A DNA stretch of 64,000 nt from Cellulomonas carbonis (GCF_014636275.1 NZ_BMEB01000001.1:186001-250000); one strand, 5' to 3'; numbered from the stretch's first letter, positions 20,114 through 29,598 are shown. Notes: generated by a model from the sequence alone, not told the origin. Program-made: numbers and translations.

Positions 20114-22399
20114 ATGATGCTCAGCATGCTGAGTGATGGGTCGAGCCGCCGCCGCGGCCTCCTCCGGGGACTGGCCGTCCTCGGTGTCCTCCTCGTGTGG
20201 CTCACCCTCGCGGGCCTCGGCGGGTCGTCGATCGGACGCCTCTCGGAGGTCCAGGAGAACGACGCCGCGGCCTTCCTGCCGCGCAGCGCCGAGTCGACGC
20301 GCGCGGCCGAGCTCGCGGCGGGCTTCTCCGACGACACCGCGCTGCCGGCGATCGTGGTCGCGACGGGCGACGGCGTGCTCGGCGGGGAGGACCTCGCGCT
20401 CCTGCAGCGTCTCGCCGAGACGGTTCCGGGGCTCGAGATCGGTGACGGCATGACGATCGAGGACGTCCTGCTGGCGCCCGTCGTCGCGGTGCCCTCCGAG
20501 GACGGTGAGGCGGTCATCCTGCCGATCTCGCTGGACGCCGAGGCCGTCCAGGAGACCGTCGGCGAGGAGCGCGTCCTCAACGAGGTCGTCTCGACGCTGC
20601 GGGCCACGGTCGACGAGGAGCTGGCCGGCTCGGGCCTCGAGGCCTGGGTGACCGGGCCCGCCGGGGCGGTGGCCGACCTCGTCGAGGCCTTCGGCGGGAT
20701 CGACGGCATCCTCCTGCTCGTCGCCCTCGCGGTCGTGTTCGTCATCCTCGTGCTGGTCTACCGCTCGCCGAGCCTGCCGTTCACGGTGCTGCTGACCGCG
20801 CTGTTCGGGCTCGCGGCGGCGGGGTTCGCCGTCTACGGTCTCGCGGCGGCCGACGTGCTGGTCCTGAATGGCCAGAGCCAGGGCATCCTCTTCATCCTCG
20901 TGGTGGGGGCCGCGACCGACTACTCGCTCCTGCTCGTGGCGCGGTACCGCGAGGAGCTGGGCCGGGTCGAGTCGCCCTGGACCGCGATGAACCGGGCGTG
21001 GCGGGCGTCGCTCGAGCCGATCGCGGCGAGCGCGGGCACGGTGGTCGCGGGTCTGCTGTGCCTGCTGCTGTCGGACCTCGAGTCGAACTCGAGCCTCGGC
21101 CCCGTCGCCGCGATCGGCATCGCGGCCGCGTTCCTGGCGTCCCTCACGCTGCTGCCCGCCCTCCTGCTGGTCGCCGGGCGCCGAGCCCGCTTCATCTTCT
21201 GGCCGCGCGTGCCGCGGCCCGGGTCGGTGGCCGGGGGTGCCGGTCGTCCCGTCGAGACGCTCGAGGAGGTCGAGAGCCGCTCGGGCGTCTGGGGCCGTGT
21301 CTCGCGGCTCGTCGGCAGGCGCCCGCGCGCGGTCTGGGTCACGACGACGCTCGTGCTCGTCGCCGCGGCTGCGTGGGTGCCGACGTTCCAGGCGTCGGGC
21401 ACGAGCGAGAGCGACGTGTTCCTCACCGAGGTCGAGTCCGTCGCGGGCGGCGAGGTGCTCGCCGAGCACTTCCCGGCCGGGCAGGTCGACCCCGTGCGGG
21501 TCTTCGTCCCCGAGGGCGAGCTCGACGCCGTGCTGCCCGTCATCACGGGCACGGACGGGATCGACTCGGCCGCACCCGTGACCGAGGACGCCGCTCCGGG
21601 CGCGGCCCCCGACCCCGACGCGGCCCCGCGCGTCGTCGACGGCGTCGTGCAGGTGCAGGCCGTGACGTCCGCCGCGTCGGACAGCCAGGAGGCCGTCGAG
21701 GTCGTCGACCGGCTCCGGGACCGCGTGCACGAGGTGTCGGAGGACGTCGTCGTCGGCGGAGCCGCGGCCGAGGCACTCGACACCCAGCGGACCAGCGCAC
21801 GGGACCTCACCGTGATCGTGCCGACCGTCCTCGCCGTCATCCTCGTGGTCCTCGTGCTCCTGCTGCGCGCCCTCGTGGCGCCCGTGCTGCTCGTGCTCGC
21901 GAACGTGCTGAGCTTCGGTGCGACCCTCGGGATCGGCGCCCTCGTCTTCAACCACGTCCTCGACCTCCCGGGGGCCGACGCCGCCGTCCCCCTGTACGCG
22001 TTCGTGTTCCTCGTGGCGCTCGGGATCGACTACTCGATCTTCCTCATGACCCGGGTCCGGGAGGAGTCGCTCGTGCACGGGACGCGCGAGGGCGTGCGGC
22101 GCGGCCTCGCCGTCACGGGAGGGGTGATCACGAGCGCGGGCGTCGTCCTCGCGGCGACGTTCGGGGCCCTCGCGGTGCTGCCGCTGCTGTTCCTCGTGCA
22201 GCTCGCGTTCCTCGTCGCGCTCGGCGTCCTCGTCGACACGCTCGTCGTCCGGACGCTCCTCGTCCCCGGCCTGGTGCACGACATCGGTAGGGCATCCTGG
22301 TGGCCATGGCTCACGCGCATCCCGAGGGACCCGACGCCCGCCCCGCCGACGACCTCGGCACCCGCCCCGGCGACGACGGCGGCCGGGCCGCGAGCGTGA
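20114..22399 (+). CDS. MMPL/RND-family exporter
   Basis: 761 aa from the first ATG, with twelve predicted helices in two halves: helix 1, an extracellular loop to about residue 190, a helix group, then a second loop and group. GAATDYSLLLVARYREEL and LGIDYSIFLMTRVREES are the paired TM4/TM10 Asp-Tyr motifs that relay protons in MmpL proteins. In-frame starts are at 20114, 20117 and 20126; CATGAT at 20113-20118 would make 20126 a leaderless start inside the MarR palindrome. The cargo is unknown; lipids, siderophores or drugs are possible. The stop overlaps the next gene. Confidence 0.92.
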   Translation: MMLSMLSDGSSRRRGLLRGLAVLGVLLVWLTLAGLGGSSIGRLSEVQENDAAAFLPRSAESTRAAELAAGFSDDTALPAIVVATGDGVLGGEDLALLQRLAETVPGLEIGDGMTIEDVLLAPVVAVPSEDGEAVILPISLDAEAVQETVGEERVLNEVVSTLRATVDEELAGSGLEAWVTGPAGAVADLVEAFGGIDGILLLVALAVVFVILVLVYRSPSLPFTVLLTALFGLAAAGFAVYGLAAADVLVLNGQSQGILFILVVGAATDYSLLLVARYREELGRVESPWTAMNRAWRASLEPIAASAGTVVAGLLCLLLSDLESNSSLGPVAAIGIAAAFLASLTLLPALLLVAGRRARFIFWPRVPRPGSVAGGAGRPVETLEEVESRSGVWGRVSRLVGRRPRAVWVTTTLVLVAAAAWVPTFQASGTSESDVFLTEVESVAGGEVLAEHFPAGQVDPVRVFVPEGELDAVLPVITGTDGIDSAAPVTEDAAPGAAPDPDAAPRVVDGVVQVQAVTSAASDSQEAVEVVDRLRDRVHEVSEDVVVGGAAAEALDTQRTSARDLTVIVPTVLAVILVVLVLLLRALVAPVLLVLANVLSFGATLGIGALVFNHVLDLPGADAAVPLYAFVFLVALGIDYSIFLMTRVREESLVHGTREGVRRGLAVTGGVITSAGVVLAATFGALAVLPLLFLVQLAFLVALGVLVDTLVVRTLLVPGLVHDIGRASWWPWLTRIPRDPTPAPPTTSAPAPATTAAGPRA
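20120..20133. promoter_or_regulatory. Perfect 14-bp palindrome, likely MarR operator
   Basis: CTCAGCATGCTGAG is self-complementary and lies over the start region of the MmpL gene, 49-62 bp from the divergent marR start. Binding there would block both RNA polymerase and initiation. Confidence 0.6.
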
Positions 22400-23403
22400 C
22401 GGGACCGCGCGTCGCCCTCGTCGGCTACGGCAGCGCGGGCCGAGGGATCCACGCCCGGCTCCTGACCGCGACGGGCTTCCGCATCGCGCGCGTCCTCACC
22501 CGGTCCCCCGAGCGCGCGGCCGAGGCCCGCGCCGACCACCCCGGCGTCGAGGTGCACGCCGACCTCGACGGGCTCCTCGCGCCGGGGGTCGACGTCGTCG
22601 TCGTCGCCTCGCCGACGGGCAACCACGCCGAGCACGTCCGGGCGGCCGTCGACGCGGGCCTGCCCGTCGTCGTCGACAAGCCGCTCGCGCTCGACGCCGC
22701 GGAGGCGGAGGAGACCGTCCGCCACGCCGAGCGTGCGGGGGTGCCGCTCACGGTCTTCCAGAACCGGCGGTGGGACGACGAGCAGCGCACGCTGCGCCGC
22801 CTCCTCGCCGAGGACGCCCTCGGCACGGTCCACCGCTTCGAGCGACGGTGGGAGCGGTGGCGCCCGGTGCCCAAGGACCGGTGGCGCGAGAACGCCGTGG
22901 GCCAGGGCGGCGGTCTCCTCCTCGACCTCGGCGCGCACCTCGTCGACTCCGCGACCCAGCTCTTCGGGCCGGTCGCGAGCGTCCGGGCGGAGATCCGGAA
23001 CCTCACGACGCCCGCCGACGACGACGTGTTCCTCGCGCTCGAGCACGCCGGAGGCACCGTGAGCCACCTGTGGGCCGGTGCTCTCGTGGGCGCGCCCGGT
23101 CCGCGCACGCGCGTCCTCGGGTCCCGAGGCGCCTACCTCGTCACGTCCTTCGAGGGGGAGCCGACCCCGTTCTCCGCCCTCGACCCGGGGCAGGGCAACG
23201 AGGGATGGCTCGTGCGCGGTGACGAGGCCGTCCCCGTGCCTCGCGAGCCCGGTGGGCACGAGGACTTCTACCGCGCGGTCGACGCGTGGGTCACCGGGGG
23301 CGGGGAGGTGCCCGTCGACCCGTGGGACGCCGTGCGCACCGCCCGCGTGCTCGACGCGGCGCGCCGCAGCGCCGCCGAGCGGAGCACCGTCCTGCTCGGC
23401 TGA
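22396..23403 (+). CDS. Gfo/Idh/MocA-family oxidoreductase
   Basis: 335 aa. An N-terminal Rossmann fold (VALVGYGSAGRGIHARLL) is followed by the EKP-equivalent VVDKPLALDAAEAEE and a C-terminal alpha/beta domain with GGGLLLDLGAHLVD. Such enzymes oxidise sugars or inositols with NAD(P). The GTG at 22396 overlaps the MmpL stop (GTGA) and gives the normal family length; upstream starts at 22300 and 22306 would overlap MmpL by about 100 nt. Substrate unknown. The last codons lie in a 20-bp tandem duplication. Confidence 0.88.
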   Translation: MTGPRVALVGYGSAGRGIHARLLTATGFRIARVLTRSPERAAEARADHPGVEVHADLDGLLAPGVDVVVVASPTGNHAEHVRAAVDAGLPVVVDKPLALDAAEAEETVRHAERAGVPLTVFQNRRWDDEQRTLRRLLAEDALGTVHRFERRWERWRPVPKDRWRENAVGQGGGLLLDLGAHLVDSATQLFGPVASVRAEIRNLTTPADDDVFLALEHAGGTVSHLWAGALVGAPGPRTRVLGSRGAYLVTSFEGEPTPFSALDPGQGNEGWLVRGDEAVPVPREPGGHEDFYRAVDAWVTGGGEVPVDPWDAVRTARVLDAARRSAAERSTVLLG

Positions 23404-23428
23404 GCACCGTCCTGCTCGAGTGAGCACC
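23382..23428 (+). repeat. 20-bp tandem duplication spanning a stop codon
   Basis: GAGCACCGTCCTGCTCG occurs at 23382-23398 and 23402-23418, with a third partial copy GAGCACC at 23422-23428, so the period is exactly 20 bp. The oxidoreductase stop TGA at 23401-23403 lies at the junction. Confidence 0.85.
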
Positions 23429-23564
23429 ACGGGTCTCGGTACGTGCGCCGCGGGGTCCGGGTCCTGAGCGGGCCGGCAGGTGCGTCGGCGCCCGCCGGCC
23501 CCGCGCGGCGGGTCCACCTGCTGCCTGTGGACGACGCCCGAGGCGGGGCCCGCTCTGCTGGCAT

Positions 23565-24983
23565 GTGTCCGTGCACATCCCACGCGGTCTTCTCCCTGCC
23601 CTCTCCGCGCACGGGCTCGGCGAGCCCAGGCCGATGGGCGCCGGGCCCGGGGGAGACCGGTGGGTGTGCCTCGACGGGCACGGGACCCGCTGGGTCGTGA
23701 GCGTCGTCCGGCTCCGGTCGGCGGTCCAGCGTGAGCGGCTGGTCGACCGCGCCGGACGGCTCGCGTCGGTGTCGGTCGCGGTCACCTCGCTGCCGACCGT
23801 GCTCGGCCTGCTCGAGCTGCCCGACGACCTCGTCGCGCTCGTTCGCCACGAGGTGCCCGGGACCGACCTGCTCACGGTCGACGAGGGGCGTGGGCGGTGG
23901 CGTGCCGCCGAGGTGGTGGGCGTAATGTCGGCCGTCGCCGAGGCGCTCGACGCGCTGCACGCCGTCGGACTCGTCCACGGCGACGTCTCGGCGGGCAACG
24001 TGGTCGTGACGCCGGACGGCGGGGCGGTCCTGGTGGACCTCGGCTGGGGCGACGACGCGCACGAGCTGGGCACGCCGGCAGCCGCCGCGCCCGAGCGTGT
24101 GCGCGGCGCGACCCGTGCGACGGACGTGCACGCGCTCGCCTCGGTGGGGCTCGACCTGCTTCGCCACGGGCGCGGCGTGCCCGACCCGTCGGACGCCGCC
24201 GTGGGGGACGGGTCGGACGACGCGGACGCGTCGCGCGTGCGGGAGGTGCTGCGAGAGGCCGCCGCCCCCGACCCCGGGCGACGTCCGTCCGCAGGTGCAC
24301 TCGCTGCGGCGCTCGTCGCCGCGTGCCCGCCGGAGCCCGTCCGGCTGCCCGAGTCGGCCGTCCTCGCGCGGGCGGCGCTGCTCCGGCGGGCCGCGGACGA
24401 CGACCAGCGCACGCGCCGCCGACCGCCGTCCGCGACGCGCGGGCGGCACCGGAGACCGCGCCCCGTCCGGCACGTCGTGGCCCTGGGCGTGGGCACGGTC
24501 GTCGTGGTGGCTGCCGGCGCCGCTGCGGTCCTCGGACAGCACGGCGCGGTGGTGGGCGACGGCGTCGAGAGCGAGGCGTCGGTCCGCGCCACCGGCCCCG
24601 CACCCCTGCTCCCGGGGGCCGACGACGCCGTCGTCGCTGCGGTGACCGCCACGCACGTGCGGGCGCACGCGCTGGCCGACGGCGACCTCCTCCGGCTCAC
24701 GGCGCTCACGGTCCCCGGCTCGCCGGCCGCGGCGGCGGACCGGGCCGCGTGGTCGGCGCTCGACGGGCGCCGGGGTCGGGCAGTCGTGCTCGTGAGCGAC
24801 GTGCGTGGCGGCGCCGTGGGCGGGGGGAGGGCCGAGGTCCGGGTCCTCAGTGCCGCCGCACTGGCGGGCGACGACGGCGGACCCGGCCCTGCCCTCGAAC
24901 CGCGGTGGGCCGGGCTCGAGCTGGTGCGCGGCGGGGCCGGCTGGCTCGTCCGCGGTGTCGAGCCCACCGACGCGCCCGGGTGA
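23565..24983 (+). CDS. Kinase-like membrane protein, probably a pseudokinase
   Basis: 472 aa. Residues 20-270 follow a protein-kinase outline: HGDVSAGNVVV for the catalytic loop, DLGWG for DFG, APER for APE. The beta-3 VAIK segment reads WVVSVVRL with no Lys, and no normal glycine-rich loop is seen, so ATP transfer is doubtful. A membrane helix (about residues 306-325) leads to an outside domain of roughly 145 aa resembling nothing I know. The GTG at 23565 has in-frame GTG 23571 as an alternative. It lies 161 nt after the oxidoreductase and converges on the epimerase with a 3-nt gap. Confidence 0.7.
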   Translation: MSVHIPRGLLPALSAHGLGEPRPMGAGPGGDRWVCLDGHGTRWVVSVVRLRSAVQRERLVDRAGRLASVSVAVTSLPTVLGLLELPDDLVALVRHEVPGTDLLTVDEGRGRWRAAEVVGVMSAVAEALDALHAVGLVHGDVSAGNVVVTPDGGAVLVDLGWGDDAHELGTPAAAAPERVRGATRATDVHALASVGLDLLRHGRGVPDPSDAAVGDGSDDADASRVREVLREAAAPDPGRRPSAGALAAALVAACPPEPVRLPESAVLARAALLRRAADDDQRTRRRPPSATRGRHRRPRPVRHVVALGVGTVVVVAAGAAAVLGQHGAVVGDGVESEASVRATGPAPLLPGADDAVVAAVTATHVRAHALADGDLLRLTALTVPGSPAAAADRAAWSALDGRRGRAVVLVSDVRGGAVGGGRAEVRVLSAAALAGDDGGPGPALEPRWAGLELVRGGAGWLVRGVEPTDAPG

Positions 24984-24986
24984 GCG

Positions 24987-25886
24987 TCAGGTGCCCGTGA
25001 CCCACCGGGCCGCGGAGCGCACGTCCGGGTGCGTGAAGGTGAAGCCGCTGGCGTGCAGCACGGACGGCACGACGCGCTGCGACGCGAGGATCTCGTCGGC
25101 GAACGGGCCCAGCGCGGCGCGCAGGGCGAGACGTGGCACGGCGAGCGCCGCGGGCCGGCCGAGCTCCGCGGCGATCGCCCGGACGAGCTCCCCCTGGGGG
25201 ACGGGCGCGGGGCCGACCAGGTTGACCGGCCCGTCCACCTCGCGGTCGAGCAGGTGCTCGATCGCGCGGACCTCGTCGACGAGCGTGATCCACGGCCACA
25301 CGTTGTCCCCGCTGCCGAGTGGTCCGCCGACGCCGAGACGCAGCAGCGGCAGCAGGCGCCCGAAGGACCCGCCCGTGCGGGACAGCACGATCCCGGTGCG
25401 CAGGCGCGCGACCCGCACCCCGGCCGACGCGGCCGGCTCCGTCGAGGCCTCCCAGGCACGGACGACGTCGGCGAGGAAGCCGGAGCCGCCGGGGGAGCCC
25501 TCGGTGAGCTCCTCGTCGCCGCGGTCACCGTAGAAACCGACGGCTGAACCCTGGAGCAGGATGCGGGGGCCGTCCCCGGTGGGAGCCATCGCGGCCAGCG
25601 TGCGTGCGAGCAAGGACGTGGGCCGGGTGCGCGACGTGACGATCGTCGAGCGGTAGGCCGTGGTCCAGCGGCGGTCCCCGACGCCCGCTCCACCGAGGTT
25701 GACGACCGCGTCGGCGCCCTCCAGGACCGACGTCGGCAGGACGTCCCGCGACGGGTCCCAGGAGATCTCGTCCGCTCCGCGCGCCGGACCCCGCACGAGG
25801 CGCTGCACGCGGTGCCCACCCCCGAGGAGGTGCTCGACGAGCGCGGTGCCGATCAGACCGTGCGAACCTGCGACGACGACGTGCAT
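24987..25886 (-). CDS. TIGR01777 NAD(P)-dependent epimerase
   Basis: 299 aa extended SDR protein. The N-terminal MHVVVAGSHGLIGTALVEHLL is the GxxGxxG dinucleotide site, and LLQGSAVGFYGDRGDEELTE and WPWITLVDEV are hallmarks of the SDR39U1/YfcH family. GAGGAGG 7 nt upstream fixes the ATG at 25886. It follows sucB by 73 nt on the same strand; an equivalent gene (Rv2216) sits beside dlaT in M. tuberculosis. The physiological substrate is unknown. Confidence 0.92.
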   Translation of the reverse strand: MHVVVAGSHGLIGTALVEHLLGGGHRVQRLVRGPARGADEISWDPSRDVLPTSVLEGADAVVNLGGAGVGDRRWTTAYRSTIVTSRTRPTSLLARTLAAMAPTGDGPRILLQGSAVGFYGDRGDEELTEGSPGGSGFLADVVRAWEASTEPAASAGVRVARLRTGIVLSRTGGSFGRLLPLLRLGVGGPLGSGDNVWPWITLVDEVRAIEHLLDREVDGPVNLVGPAPVPQGELVRAIAAELGRPAALAVPRLALRAALGPFADEILASQRVVPSVLHASGFTFTHPDVRSAARWVTGT

Positions 25887-25959
25887 GGGTCGACCTCCTC
25901 GTGGTGGGACGGCGAAGGCCCGGCCACCGTCCGGTGCCGGGCCTGCGCCGAGGGGTGCG

Positions 25960-28047
25960 TCAGAGACCGAGGTCGGCCTCGAACGCACCCTCCTCGATGC
26001 GCTTCTTGACGGTCATGAGGTACCGCGACGCGTCGGCCCCGTCGACCAGACGGTGGTCGTAGGACAGCGCGAGGTAGCACATCGACCGGATGGCGACGAA
26101 CTCGTTCCCGAACTCGTCCTTCGCGACCACGGGACGCTTGACGATCGACCCCGTGCCCAGGATCGCCGACGTGCCGCCCGGCACGATCGGGGTGTCGAAC
26201 AGCGCCCCGCCCGAGCCGGTGTTGGTGACCGTGAACGTCGCGCCGCTGAGGTCGTCCGGCGTCGCCTTGTTGTCCCGCGTCCGGGTCGCGAGGTCGTTGA
26301 TCTTCCGGGCGATCCCGGCCAGGTTGAGGTCGCCGGCGTCGCGGATGACCGGGACGACGAGGCCCCGCTCCGTGTCGACCGCGATGCCGACGTTCTCGTG
26401 GCCGTGGTACGTGATCTGGTTGCCCTCGAGCACGCCGTTGACCTTGGGGTGCGCCTTGAGCGCCTCGGTCGCGGCCAGCACGAAGAACGGCAGGTACGTG
26501 AGGTTGACGCCCTCCCGCGCCCGGAAGTCGTCCTTGGCGCGCGCCCGCAGCTGGGCGACGCGCGTGACGTCGACCTCCACGACCGTGGTGAGCTGCGCCA
26601 TCGAGTGCAGCGCGTCGACCATGCGCTCGGCGATGATCTGCCGCAGTCGGCTCGCCTTCTCGGTCGTGCCCCGCAGCGGCGAGACCTCGGGCTTCGACGC
26701 CGCGCGGGCCGGTGCGGACGGGGCCGCCGCGGCAGCGGGGCGGCTCGCCGCCTGCTCGGCCGCGGCCTTCGCGGCCCGCTCCTGCTCGGCCCGCTCGGCG
26801 GCCTCGAGGACGTCCTCCTTGCGGATGCGCCCGCCGACGCCCGTCCCGGTGAGCGACGACAGGTCGACGCCCTTCTCCGCGGCGAGCTTGCGGACCAGGG
26901 GCGTGAGGTAGCCGCCCGACGTGGGGCTCGCGCCACCCGGCTCGGCGGCGGCCGGGGCCGTCGTCGTGGGTGTCTGCTCACGCTCGACGGCCTGCCCGGG
27001 CGCCTGCGCCTGCTCGGGCTTCTCCTGCAGCGCCGACGACGGCTCGGGCGCGGTCACGTCGGCCGACGCGCCGCCTTCCGACGCGGCCTGGGGCTGCGCG
27101 GTGCCCTCGGCAGCGCTCTCGGTCGCGGCACCCGGGCCGCCGTAGTCGCCGCCCTGCTGGGCCTCCTCGGACGCCTGCGCCGCGCCCGGGGCCTCCTGGC
27201 TCGGGGCCTCGGACTGAGCGGGTGCGCTCGACCCGCCCCGGGGTGCGGACCCGGAGCCGATCCGCGCGAGCACCGCGCCGACCTCGACCGTGTCGTCCTC
27301 CTGGACGAGGATCTCGGTCACGGTCCCGGCGAACGGGGACGGGATCTCGGTGTCGACCTTGTCGGTCGAGACCTCCAGGAGCGGCTCGTCGACCTCGACC
27401 GTGTCGCCGACCTGCTTCAGCCAGCGCGTGACGGTGCCCTCCGTGACGGACTCACCCAGAGCCGGGAGCTTCACGTCCTGCGCGTCGCCCCCGCCCTGCG
27501 CACCGCCCGAGGCCTGCGCACCGCCCGAGGCCTGCGCACCGCCCGAGGCCTGCGCACCGCCCGAGGCCTGTGCGTCACCCCCGTCGGTCACGCGGGCCGG
27601 CTCCTGCGGGGCGGCCGTCTGCTGGGTCGGCTCACCCTGGCCACCGGCTGCGTCGGGCTCCTCGACCGGTCCGCCCGCGGCGGGCTCGTCGGTGACCTCC
27701 TGGGGCACCTGCGCGGCCGCCTGCCCGGCGGCGTCGTCCGCGGAGTCGGCGGGCTCCTGGCTCGACCCCTCGGCGGGGGACGAGTCCTGGGCGCCGTCGG
27801 ACGCCTCGTCGGCCGCGCCGATGCGCGCGAGCGGCGCACCGACCTCGACCGTGTCGTCCTCCTGCGCGAGGATCTCGAGCAGGGTGCCCGCGAAGGGCGA
27901 GGGGATCTCGGTGTCGACCTTGTCGGTCGAGACCTCGAGCAGGGGCTCGTCGACCTCGACGGTCTCCCCGACCTGCTTGAGCCAGCGGGTGACGGTGCCT
28001 TCGGTCACGCTCTCGCCGAGCGCCGGCATCAGCACGGAGTCAGACAT
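25960..28047 (-). CDS. sucB: Dihydrolipoamide acyltransferase E2 (SucB/DlaT)
   Basis: 695 aa. Two lipoyl domains (about residues 1-75 and 168-243), each with the lipoylated Lys in STDKVD, are followed by Ala/Pro/Gly linkers, an E3/E1-binding domain (residues 378-415, [17 protein letters not shown]) and the acyltransferase core ending in the active-site DHRLVDG. The first linker carries four 18-bp repeats coding for ASGGAQ. It forms the core of a 2-oxoacid dehydrogenase complex; in actinobacteria one E2 can serve both pyruvate and 2-oxoglutarate complexes. It lies 24 nt after lpdA. The two lipoyl domains are almost identical. Confidence 0.97.
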   Translation of the reverse strand: MSDSVLMPALGESVTEGTVTRWLKQVGETVEVDEPLLEVSTDKVDTEIPSPFAGTLLEILAQEDDTVEVGAPLARIGAADEASDGAQDSSPAEGSSQEPADSADDAAGQAAAQVPQEVTDEPAAGGPVEEPDAAGGQGEPTQQTAAPQEPARVTDGGDAQASGGAQASGGAQASGGAQASGGAQGGGDAQDVKLPALGESVTEGTVTRWLKQVGDTVEVDEPLLEVSTDKVDTEIPSPFAGTVTEILVQEDDTVEVGAVLARIGSGSAPRGGSSAPAQSEAPSQEAPGAAQASEEAQQGGDYGGPGAATESAAEGTAQPQAASEGGASADVTAPEPSSALQEKPEQAQAPGQAVEREQTPTTTAPAAAEPGGASPTSGGYLTPLVRKLAAEKGVDLSSLTGTGVGGRIRKEDVLEAAERAEQERAAKAAAEQAASRPAAAAAPSAPARAASKPEVSPLRGTTEKASRLRQIIAERMVDALHSMAQLTTVVEVDVTRVAQLRARAKDDFRAREGVNLTYLPFFVLAATEALKAHPKVNGVLEGNQITYHGHENVGIAVDTERGLVVPVIRDAGDLNLAGIARKINDLATRTRDNKATPDDLSGATFTVTNTGSGGALFDTPIVPGGTSAILGTGSIVKRPVVAKDEFGNEFVAIRSMCYLALSYDHRLVDGADASRYLMTVKKRIEEGAFEADLGL
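27501..27572. repeat. Four 18-bp tandem repeats in sucB linker
   Basis: The unit CACCGCCCGAGGCCTGCG recurs at 27501, 27519, 27537 and 27555, the last with one changed base. It encodes ASGGAQ steps of the flexible linker after the first lipoyl domain, and copy number may vary between strains. Confidence 0.95.
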
Positions 28048-28071
28048 GACCTCGCGTCTCCTTCGGTGGGG

Positions 28072-29451
28072 TCAGTTGTGGGCGTGGAGGGGCTTGCCGG
28101 CCAGGGCCAGGAAGGCCTCGCCCAGTGCCTCGTTCTGGGTGGGGTGCGCGTGCACGAGCGAGGCGACGTCCTCCGGGTACGCCTCCCAGTTCACGACGAG
28201 CTGACCCTCGGCGACGAGCTCGCCGACGCGGGCGCCGATCATGTGGACCCCGACGACGGGGCCGTCCTTGCGGCGCACGAGCTTCACGAAGCCCGTGGTG
28301 CCGAGGATCTGGCTCTTGCCGTTGCCGCCGAGGTTGTACTCGAGCGTCTGCACGGCGTCGTCGCCGTAGGCCTGCTTGGCGCCGGCCTCGGTGAGGCCGA
28401 CCGACGCGATCTCGGGCTCGGAGTAGGTGACGCGGGGGATGCCCGACTCGACGATCGCGGCGGGCTTGAGCCCCGCGATCTCCTCGGCGACGAAGATGCC
28501 CTGCTGGAAGCCGCGGTGCGCGAGCTGCAGGCCCGGCACGATGTCGCCGACGGCGTAGATGCTGCCGACCCCGGTGTGCAGGCGCTCGTCGGTGATGACG
28601 AACCCGCGGTCCAGGGTGACGCCCTGCTCGCCGTAGCCGAGCCCCTCGGTGCGCGGGCCACGGCCGACGGCCACGAGCATGATCTCCGCGTCGAAGGTCT
28701 TGCCGTCCTCGAGCGTGACGTGCACGCCCGCGTCGTCCTGCGTGACGCCCTGGAAGCGGACGCCCGTGCTGAACTTGATGCCGCGCTTGCGGAACGCGCG
28801 CTCGAACGCCTTGCTGATCGCCGGGTCCTCGTTCGGGACCAGGTTGGGCAGCGCCTCGATGATCTGGACGTCGGCCCCGAACGACTTCCACACGCTCGCG
28901 AACTCCGAGCCGATGACGCCGCCGCCGAGGATGATCACCGACTCGGGGACCCGGTCGAGCGACAGGGCCTGCTCGGACGTCATGACGCGCCCGCCGATCT
29001 CCAGGCCGGGCAGCGACCGCGAGTACGAGCCCGTCGCCAGGACGATGTTGCGTCCCTGGTAGGGCTGGCCGTCGACCTCGACGACGTCCTTGCTGACGAG
29101 CTTGCCGTAGCCCTCGACGTACGTGATCCCGTGGGCCTTCACCAGGCCCTGGAGACCCTTGTAGAGGCGGCCGATGACACCGTCCTTGTACGAGTGCACC
29201 TTCTCGATGTCGATGCCCTCGAACGAGGTGCGGACGCCGAAGCGCTCGCTCTCGCGTGCGCCGTCGGCGAGCTCCGCCGCGTGCAGGAGCGCCTTGGTCG
29301 GGATGCAGCCCCAGTGGAGGCAGGTGCCGCCGAGCTTCTCCGCCTCGATGAGGGCGACGGTCATGCCGAGCTCGGACGCGCGCAGAGCAGTGGCGTAGCC
29401 GCCGCTCCCTCCGCCCAGGACCACGATGTCGAAGACGGGGTGTTCAGCCAC
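28072..29451 (-). CDS. lpdA: Dihydrolipoamide dehydrogenase
   Basis: 459 aa flavoprotein E3 that reoxidises dihydrolipoyl groups using NAD. FAD site VLGGGSGGYATALRASELG, redox-active disulfide GGTCLHWGCIPTK, NAD site ILGGGVIGSEFA and C-terminal His-Glu in HAHPTQNEALGE are present. The GTG at 29451 is chosen for GGAGGAG 10 nt upstream over longer in-frame readings. It is the first gene of lpdA-sucB-epimerase. A long opposite-strand reading over lpdA and sucB is a shadow. Confidence 0.97.
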   Translation of the reverse strand: MAEHPVFDIVVLGGGSGGYATALRASELGMTVALIEAEKLGGTCLHWGCIPTKALLHAAELADGARESERFGVRTSFEGIDIEKVHSYKDGVIGRLYKGLQGLVKAHGITYVEGYGKLVSKDVVEVDGQPYQGRNIVLATGSYSRSLPGLEIGGRVMTSEQALSLDRVPESVIILGGGVIGSEFASVWKSFGADVQIIEALPNLVPNEDPAISKAFERAFRKRGIKFSTGVRFQGVTQDDAGVHVTLEDGKTFDAEIMLVAVGRGPRTEGLGYGEQGVTLDRGFVITDERLHTGVGSIYAVGDIVPGLQLAHRGFQQGIFVAEEIAGLKPAAIVESGIPRVTYSEPEIASVGLTEAGAKQAYGDDAVQTLEYNLGGNGKSQILGTTGFVKLVRRKDGPVVGVHMIGARVGELVAEGQLVVNWEAYPEDVASLVHAHPTQNEALGEAFLALAGKPLHAHN

Positions 29452-29598
29452 GATGCGATGCTCCTCCGAGGTGCGGCGGGTGGGACGCTCCGGCCATCTT
29501 GTCATCACCAGCGGACGAGCGTGAACCGGAGCGCGGGGTGGTGGCCGGGTGGTGGCCACGGAAACATCCTATGACTTGCGGGACCGTACTCTTGCCGC

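Noticed and set aside
22300..22395. Longer N-terminus for the Gfo/Idh protein starting at 22300 or 22306
   Set aside because: It would overlap the conserved MmpL end by about 100 nt and adds an Asp/Pro/Gly stretch not typical of the family. It cannot be fully excluded.
25660..29574. A 1304-codon open frame antisense to sucB and lpdA
   Set aside because: It covers two well-identified genes and their linker repeats, with Leu/Gly/Arg-rich noise and no domain.
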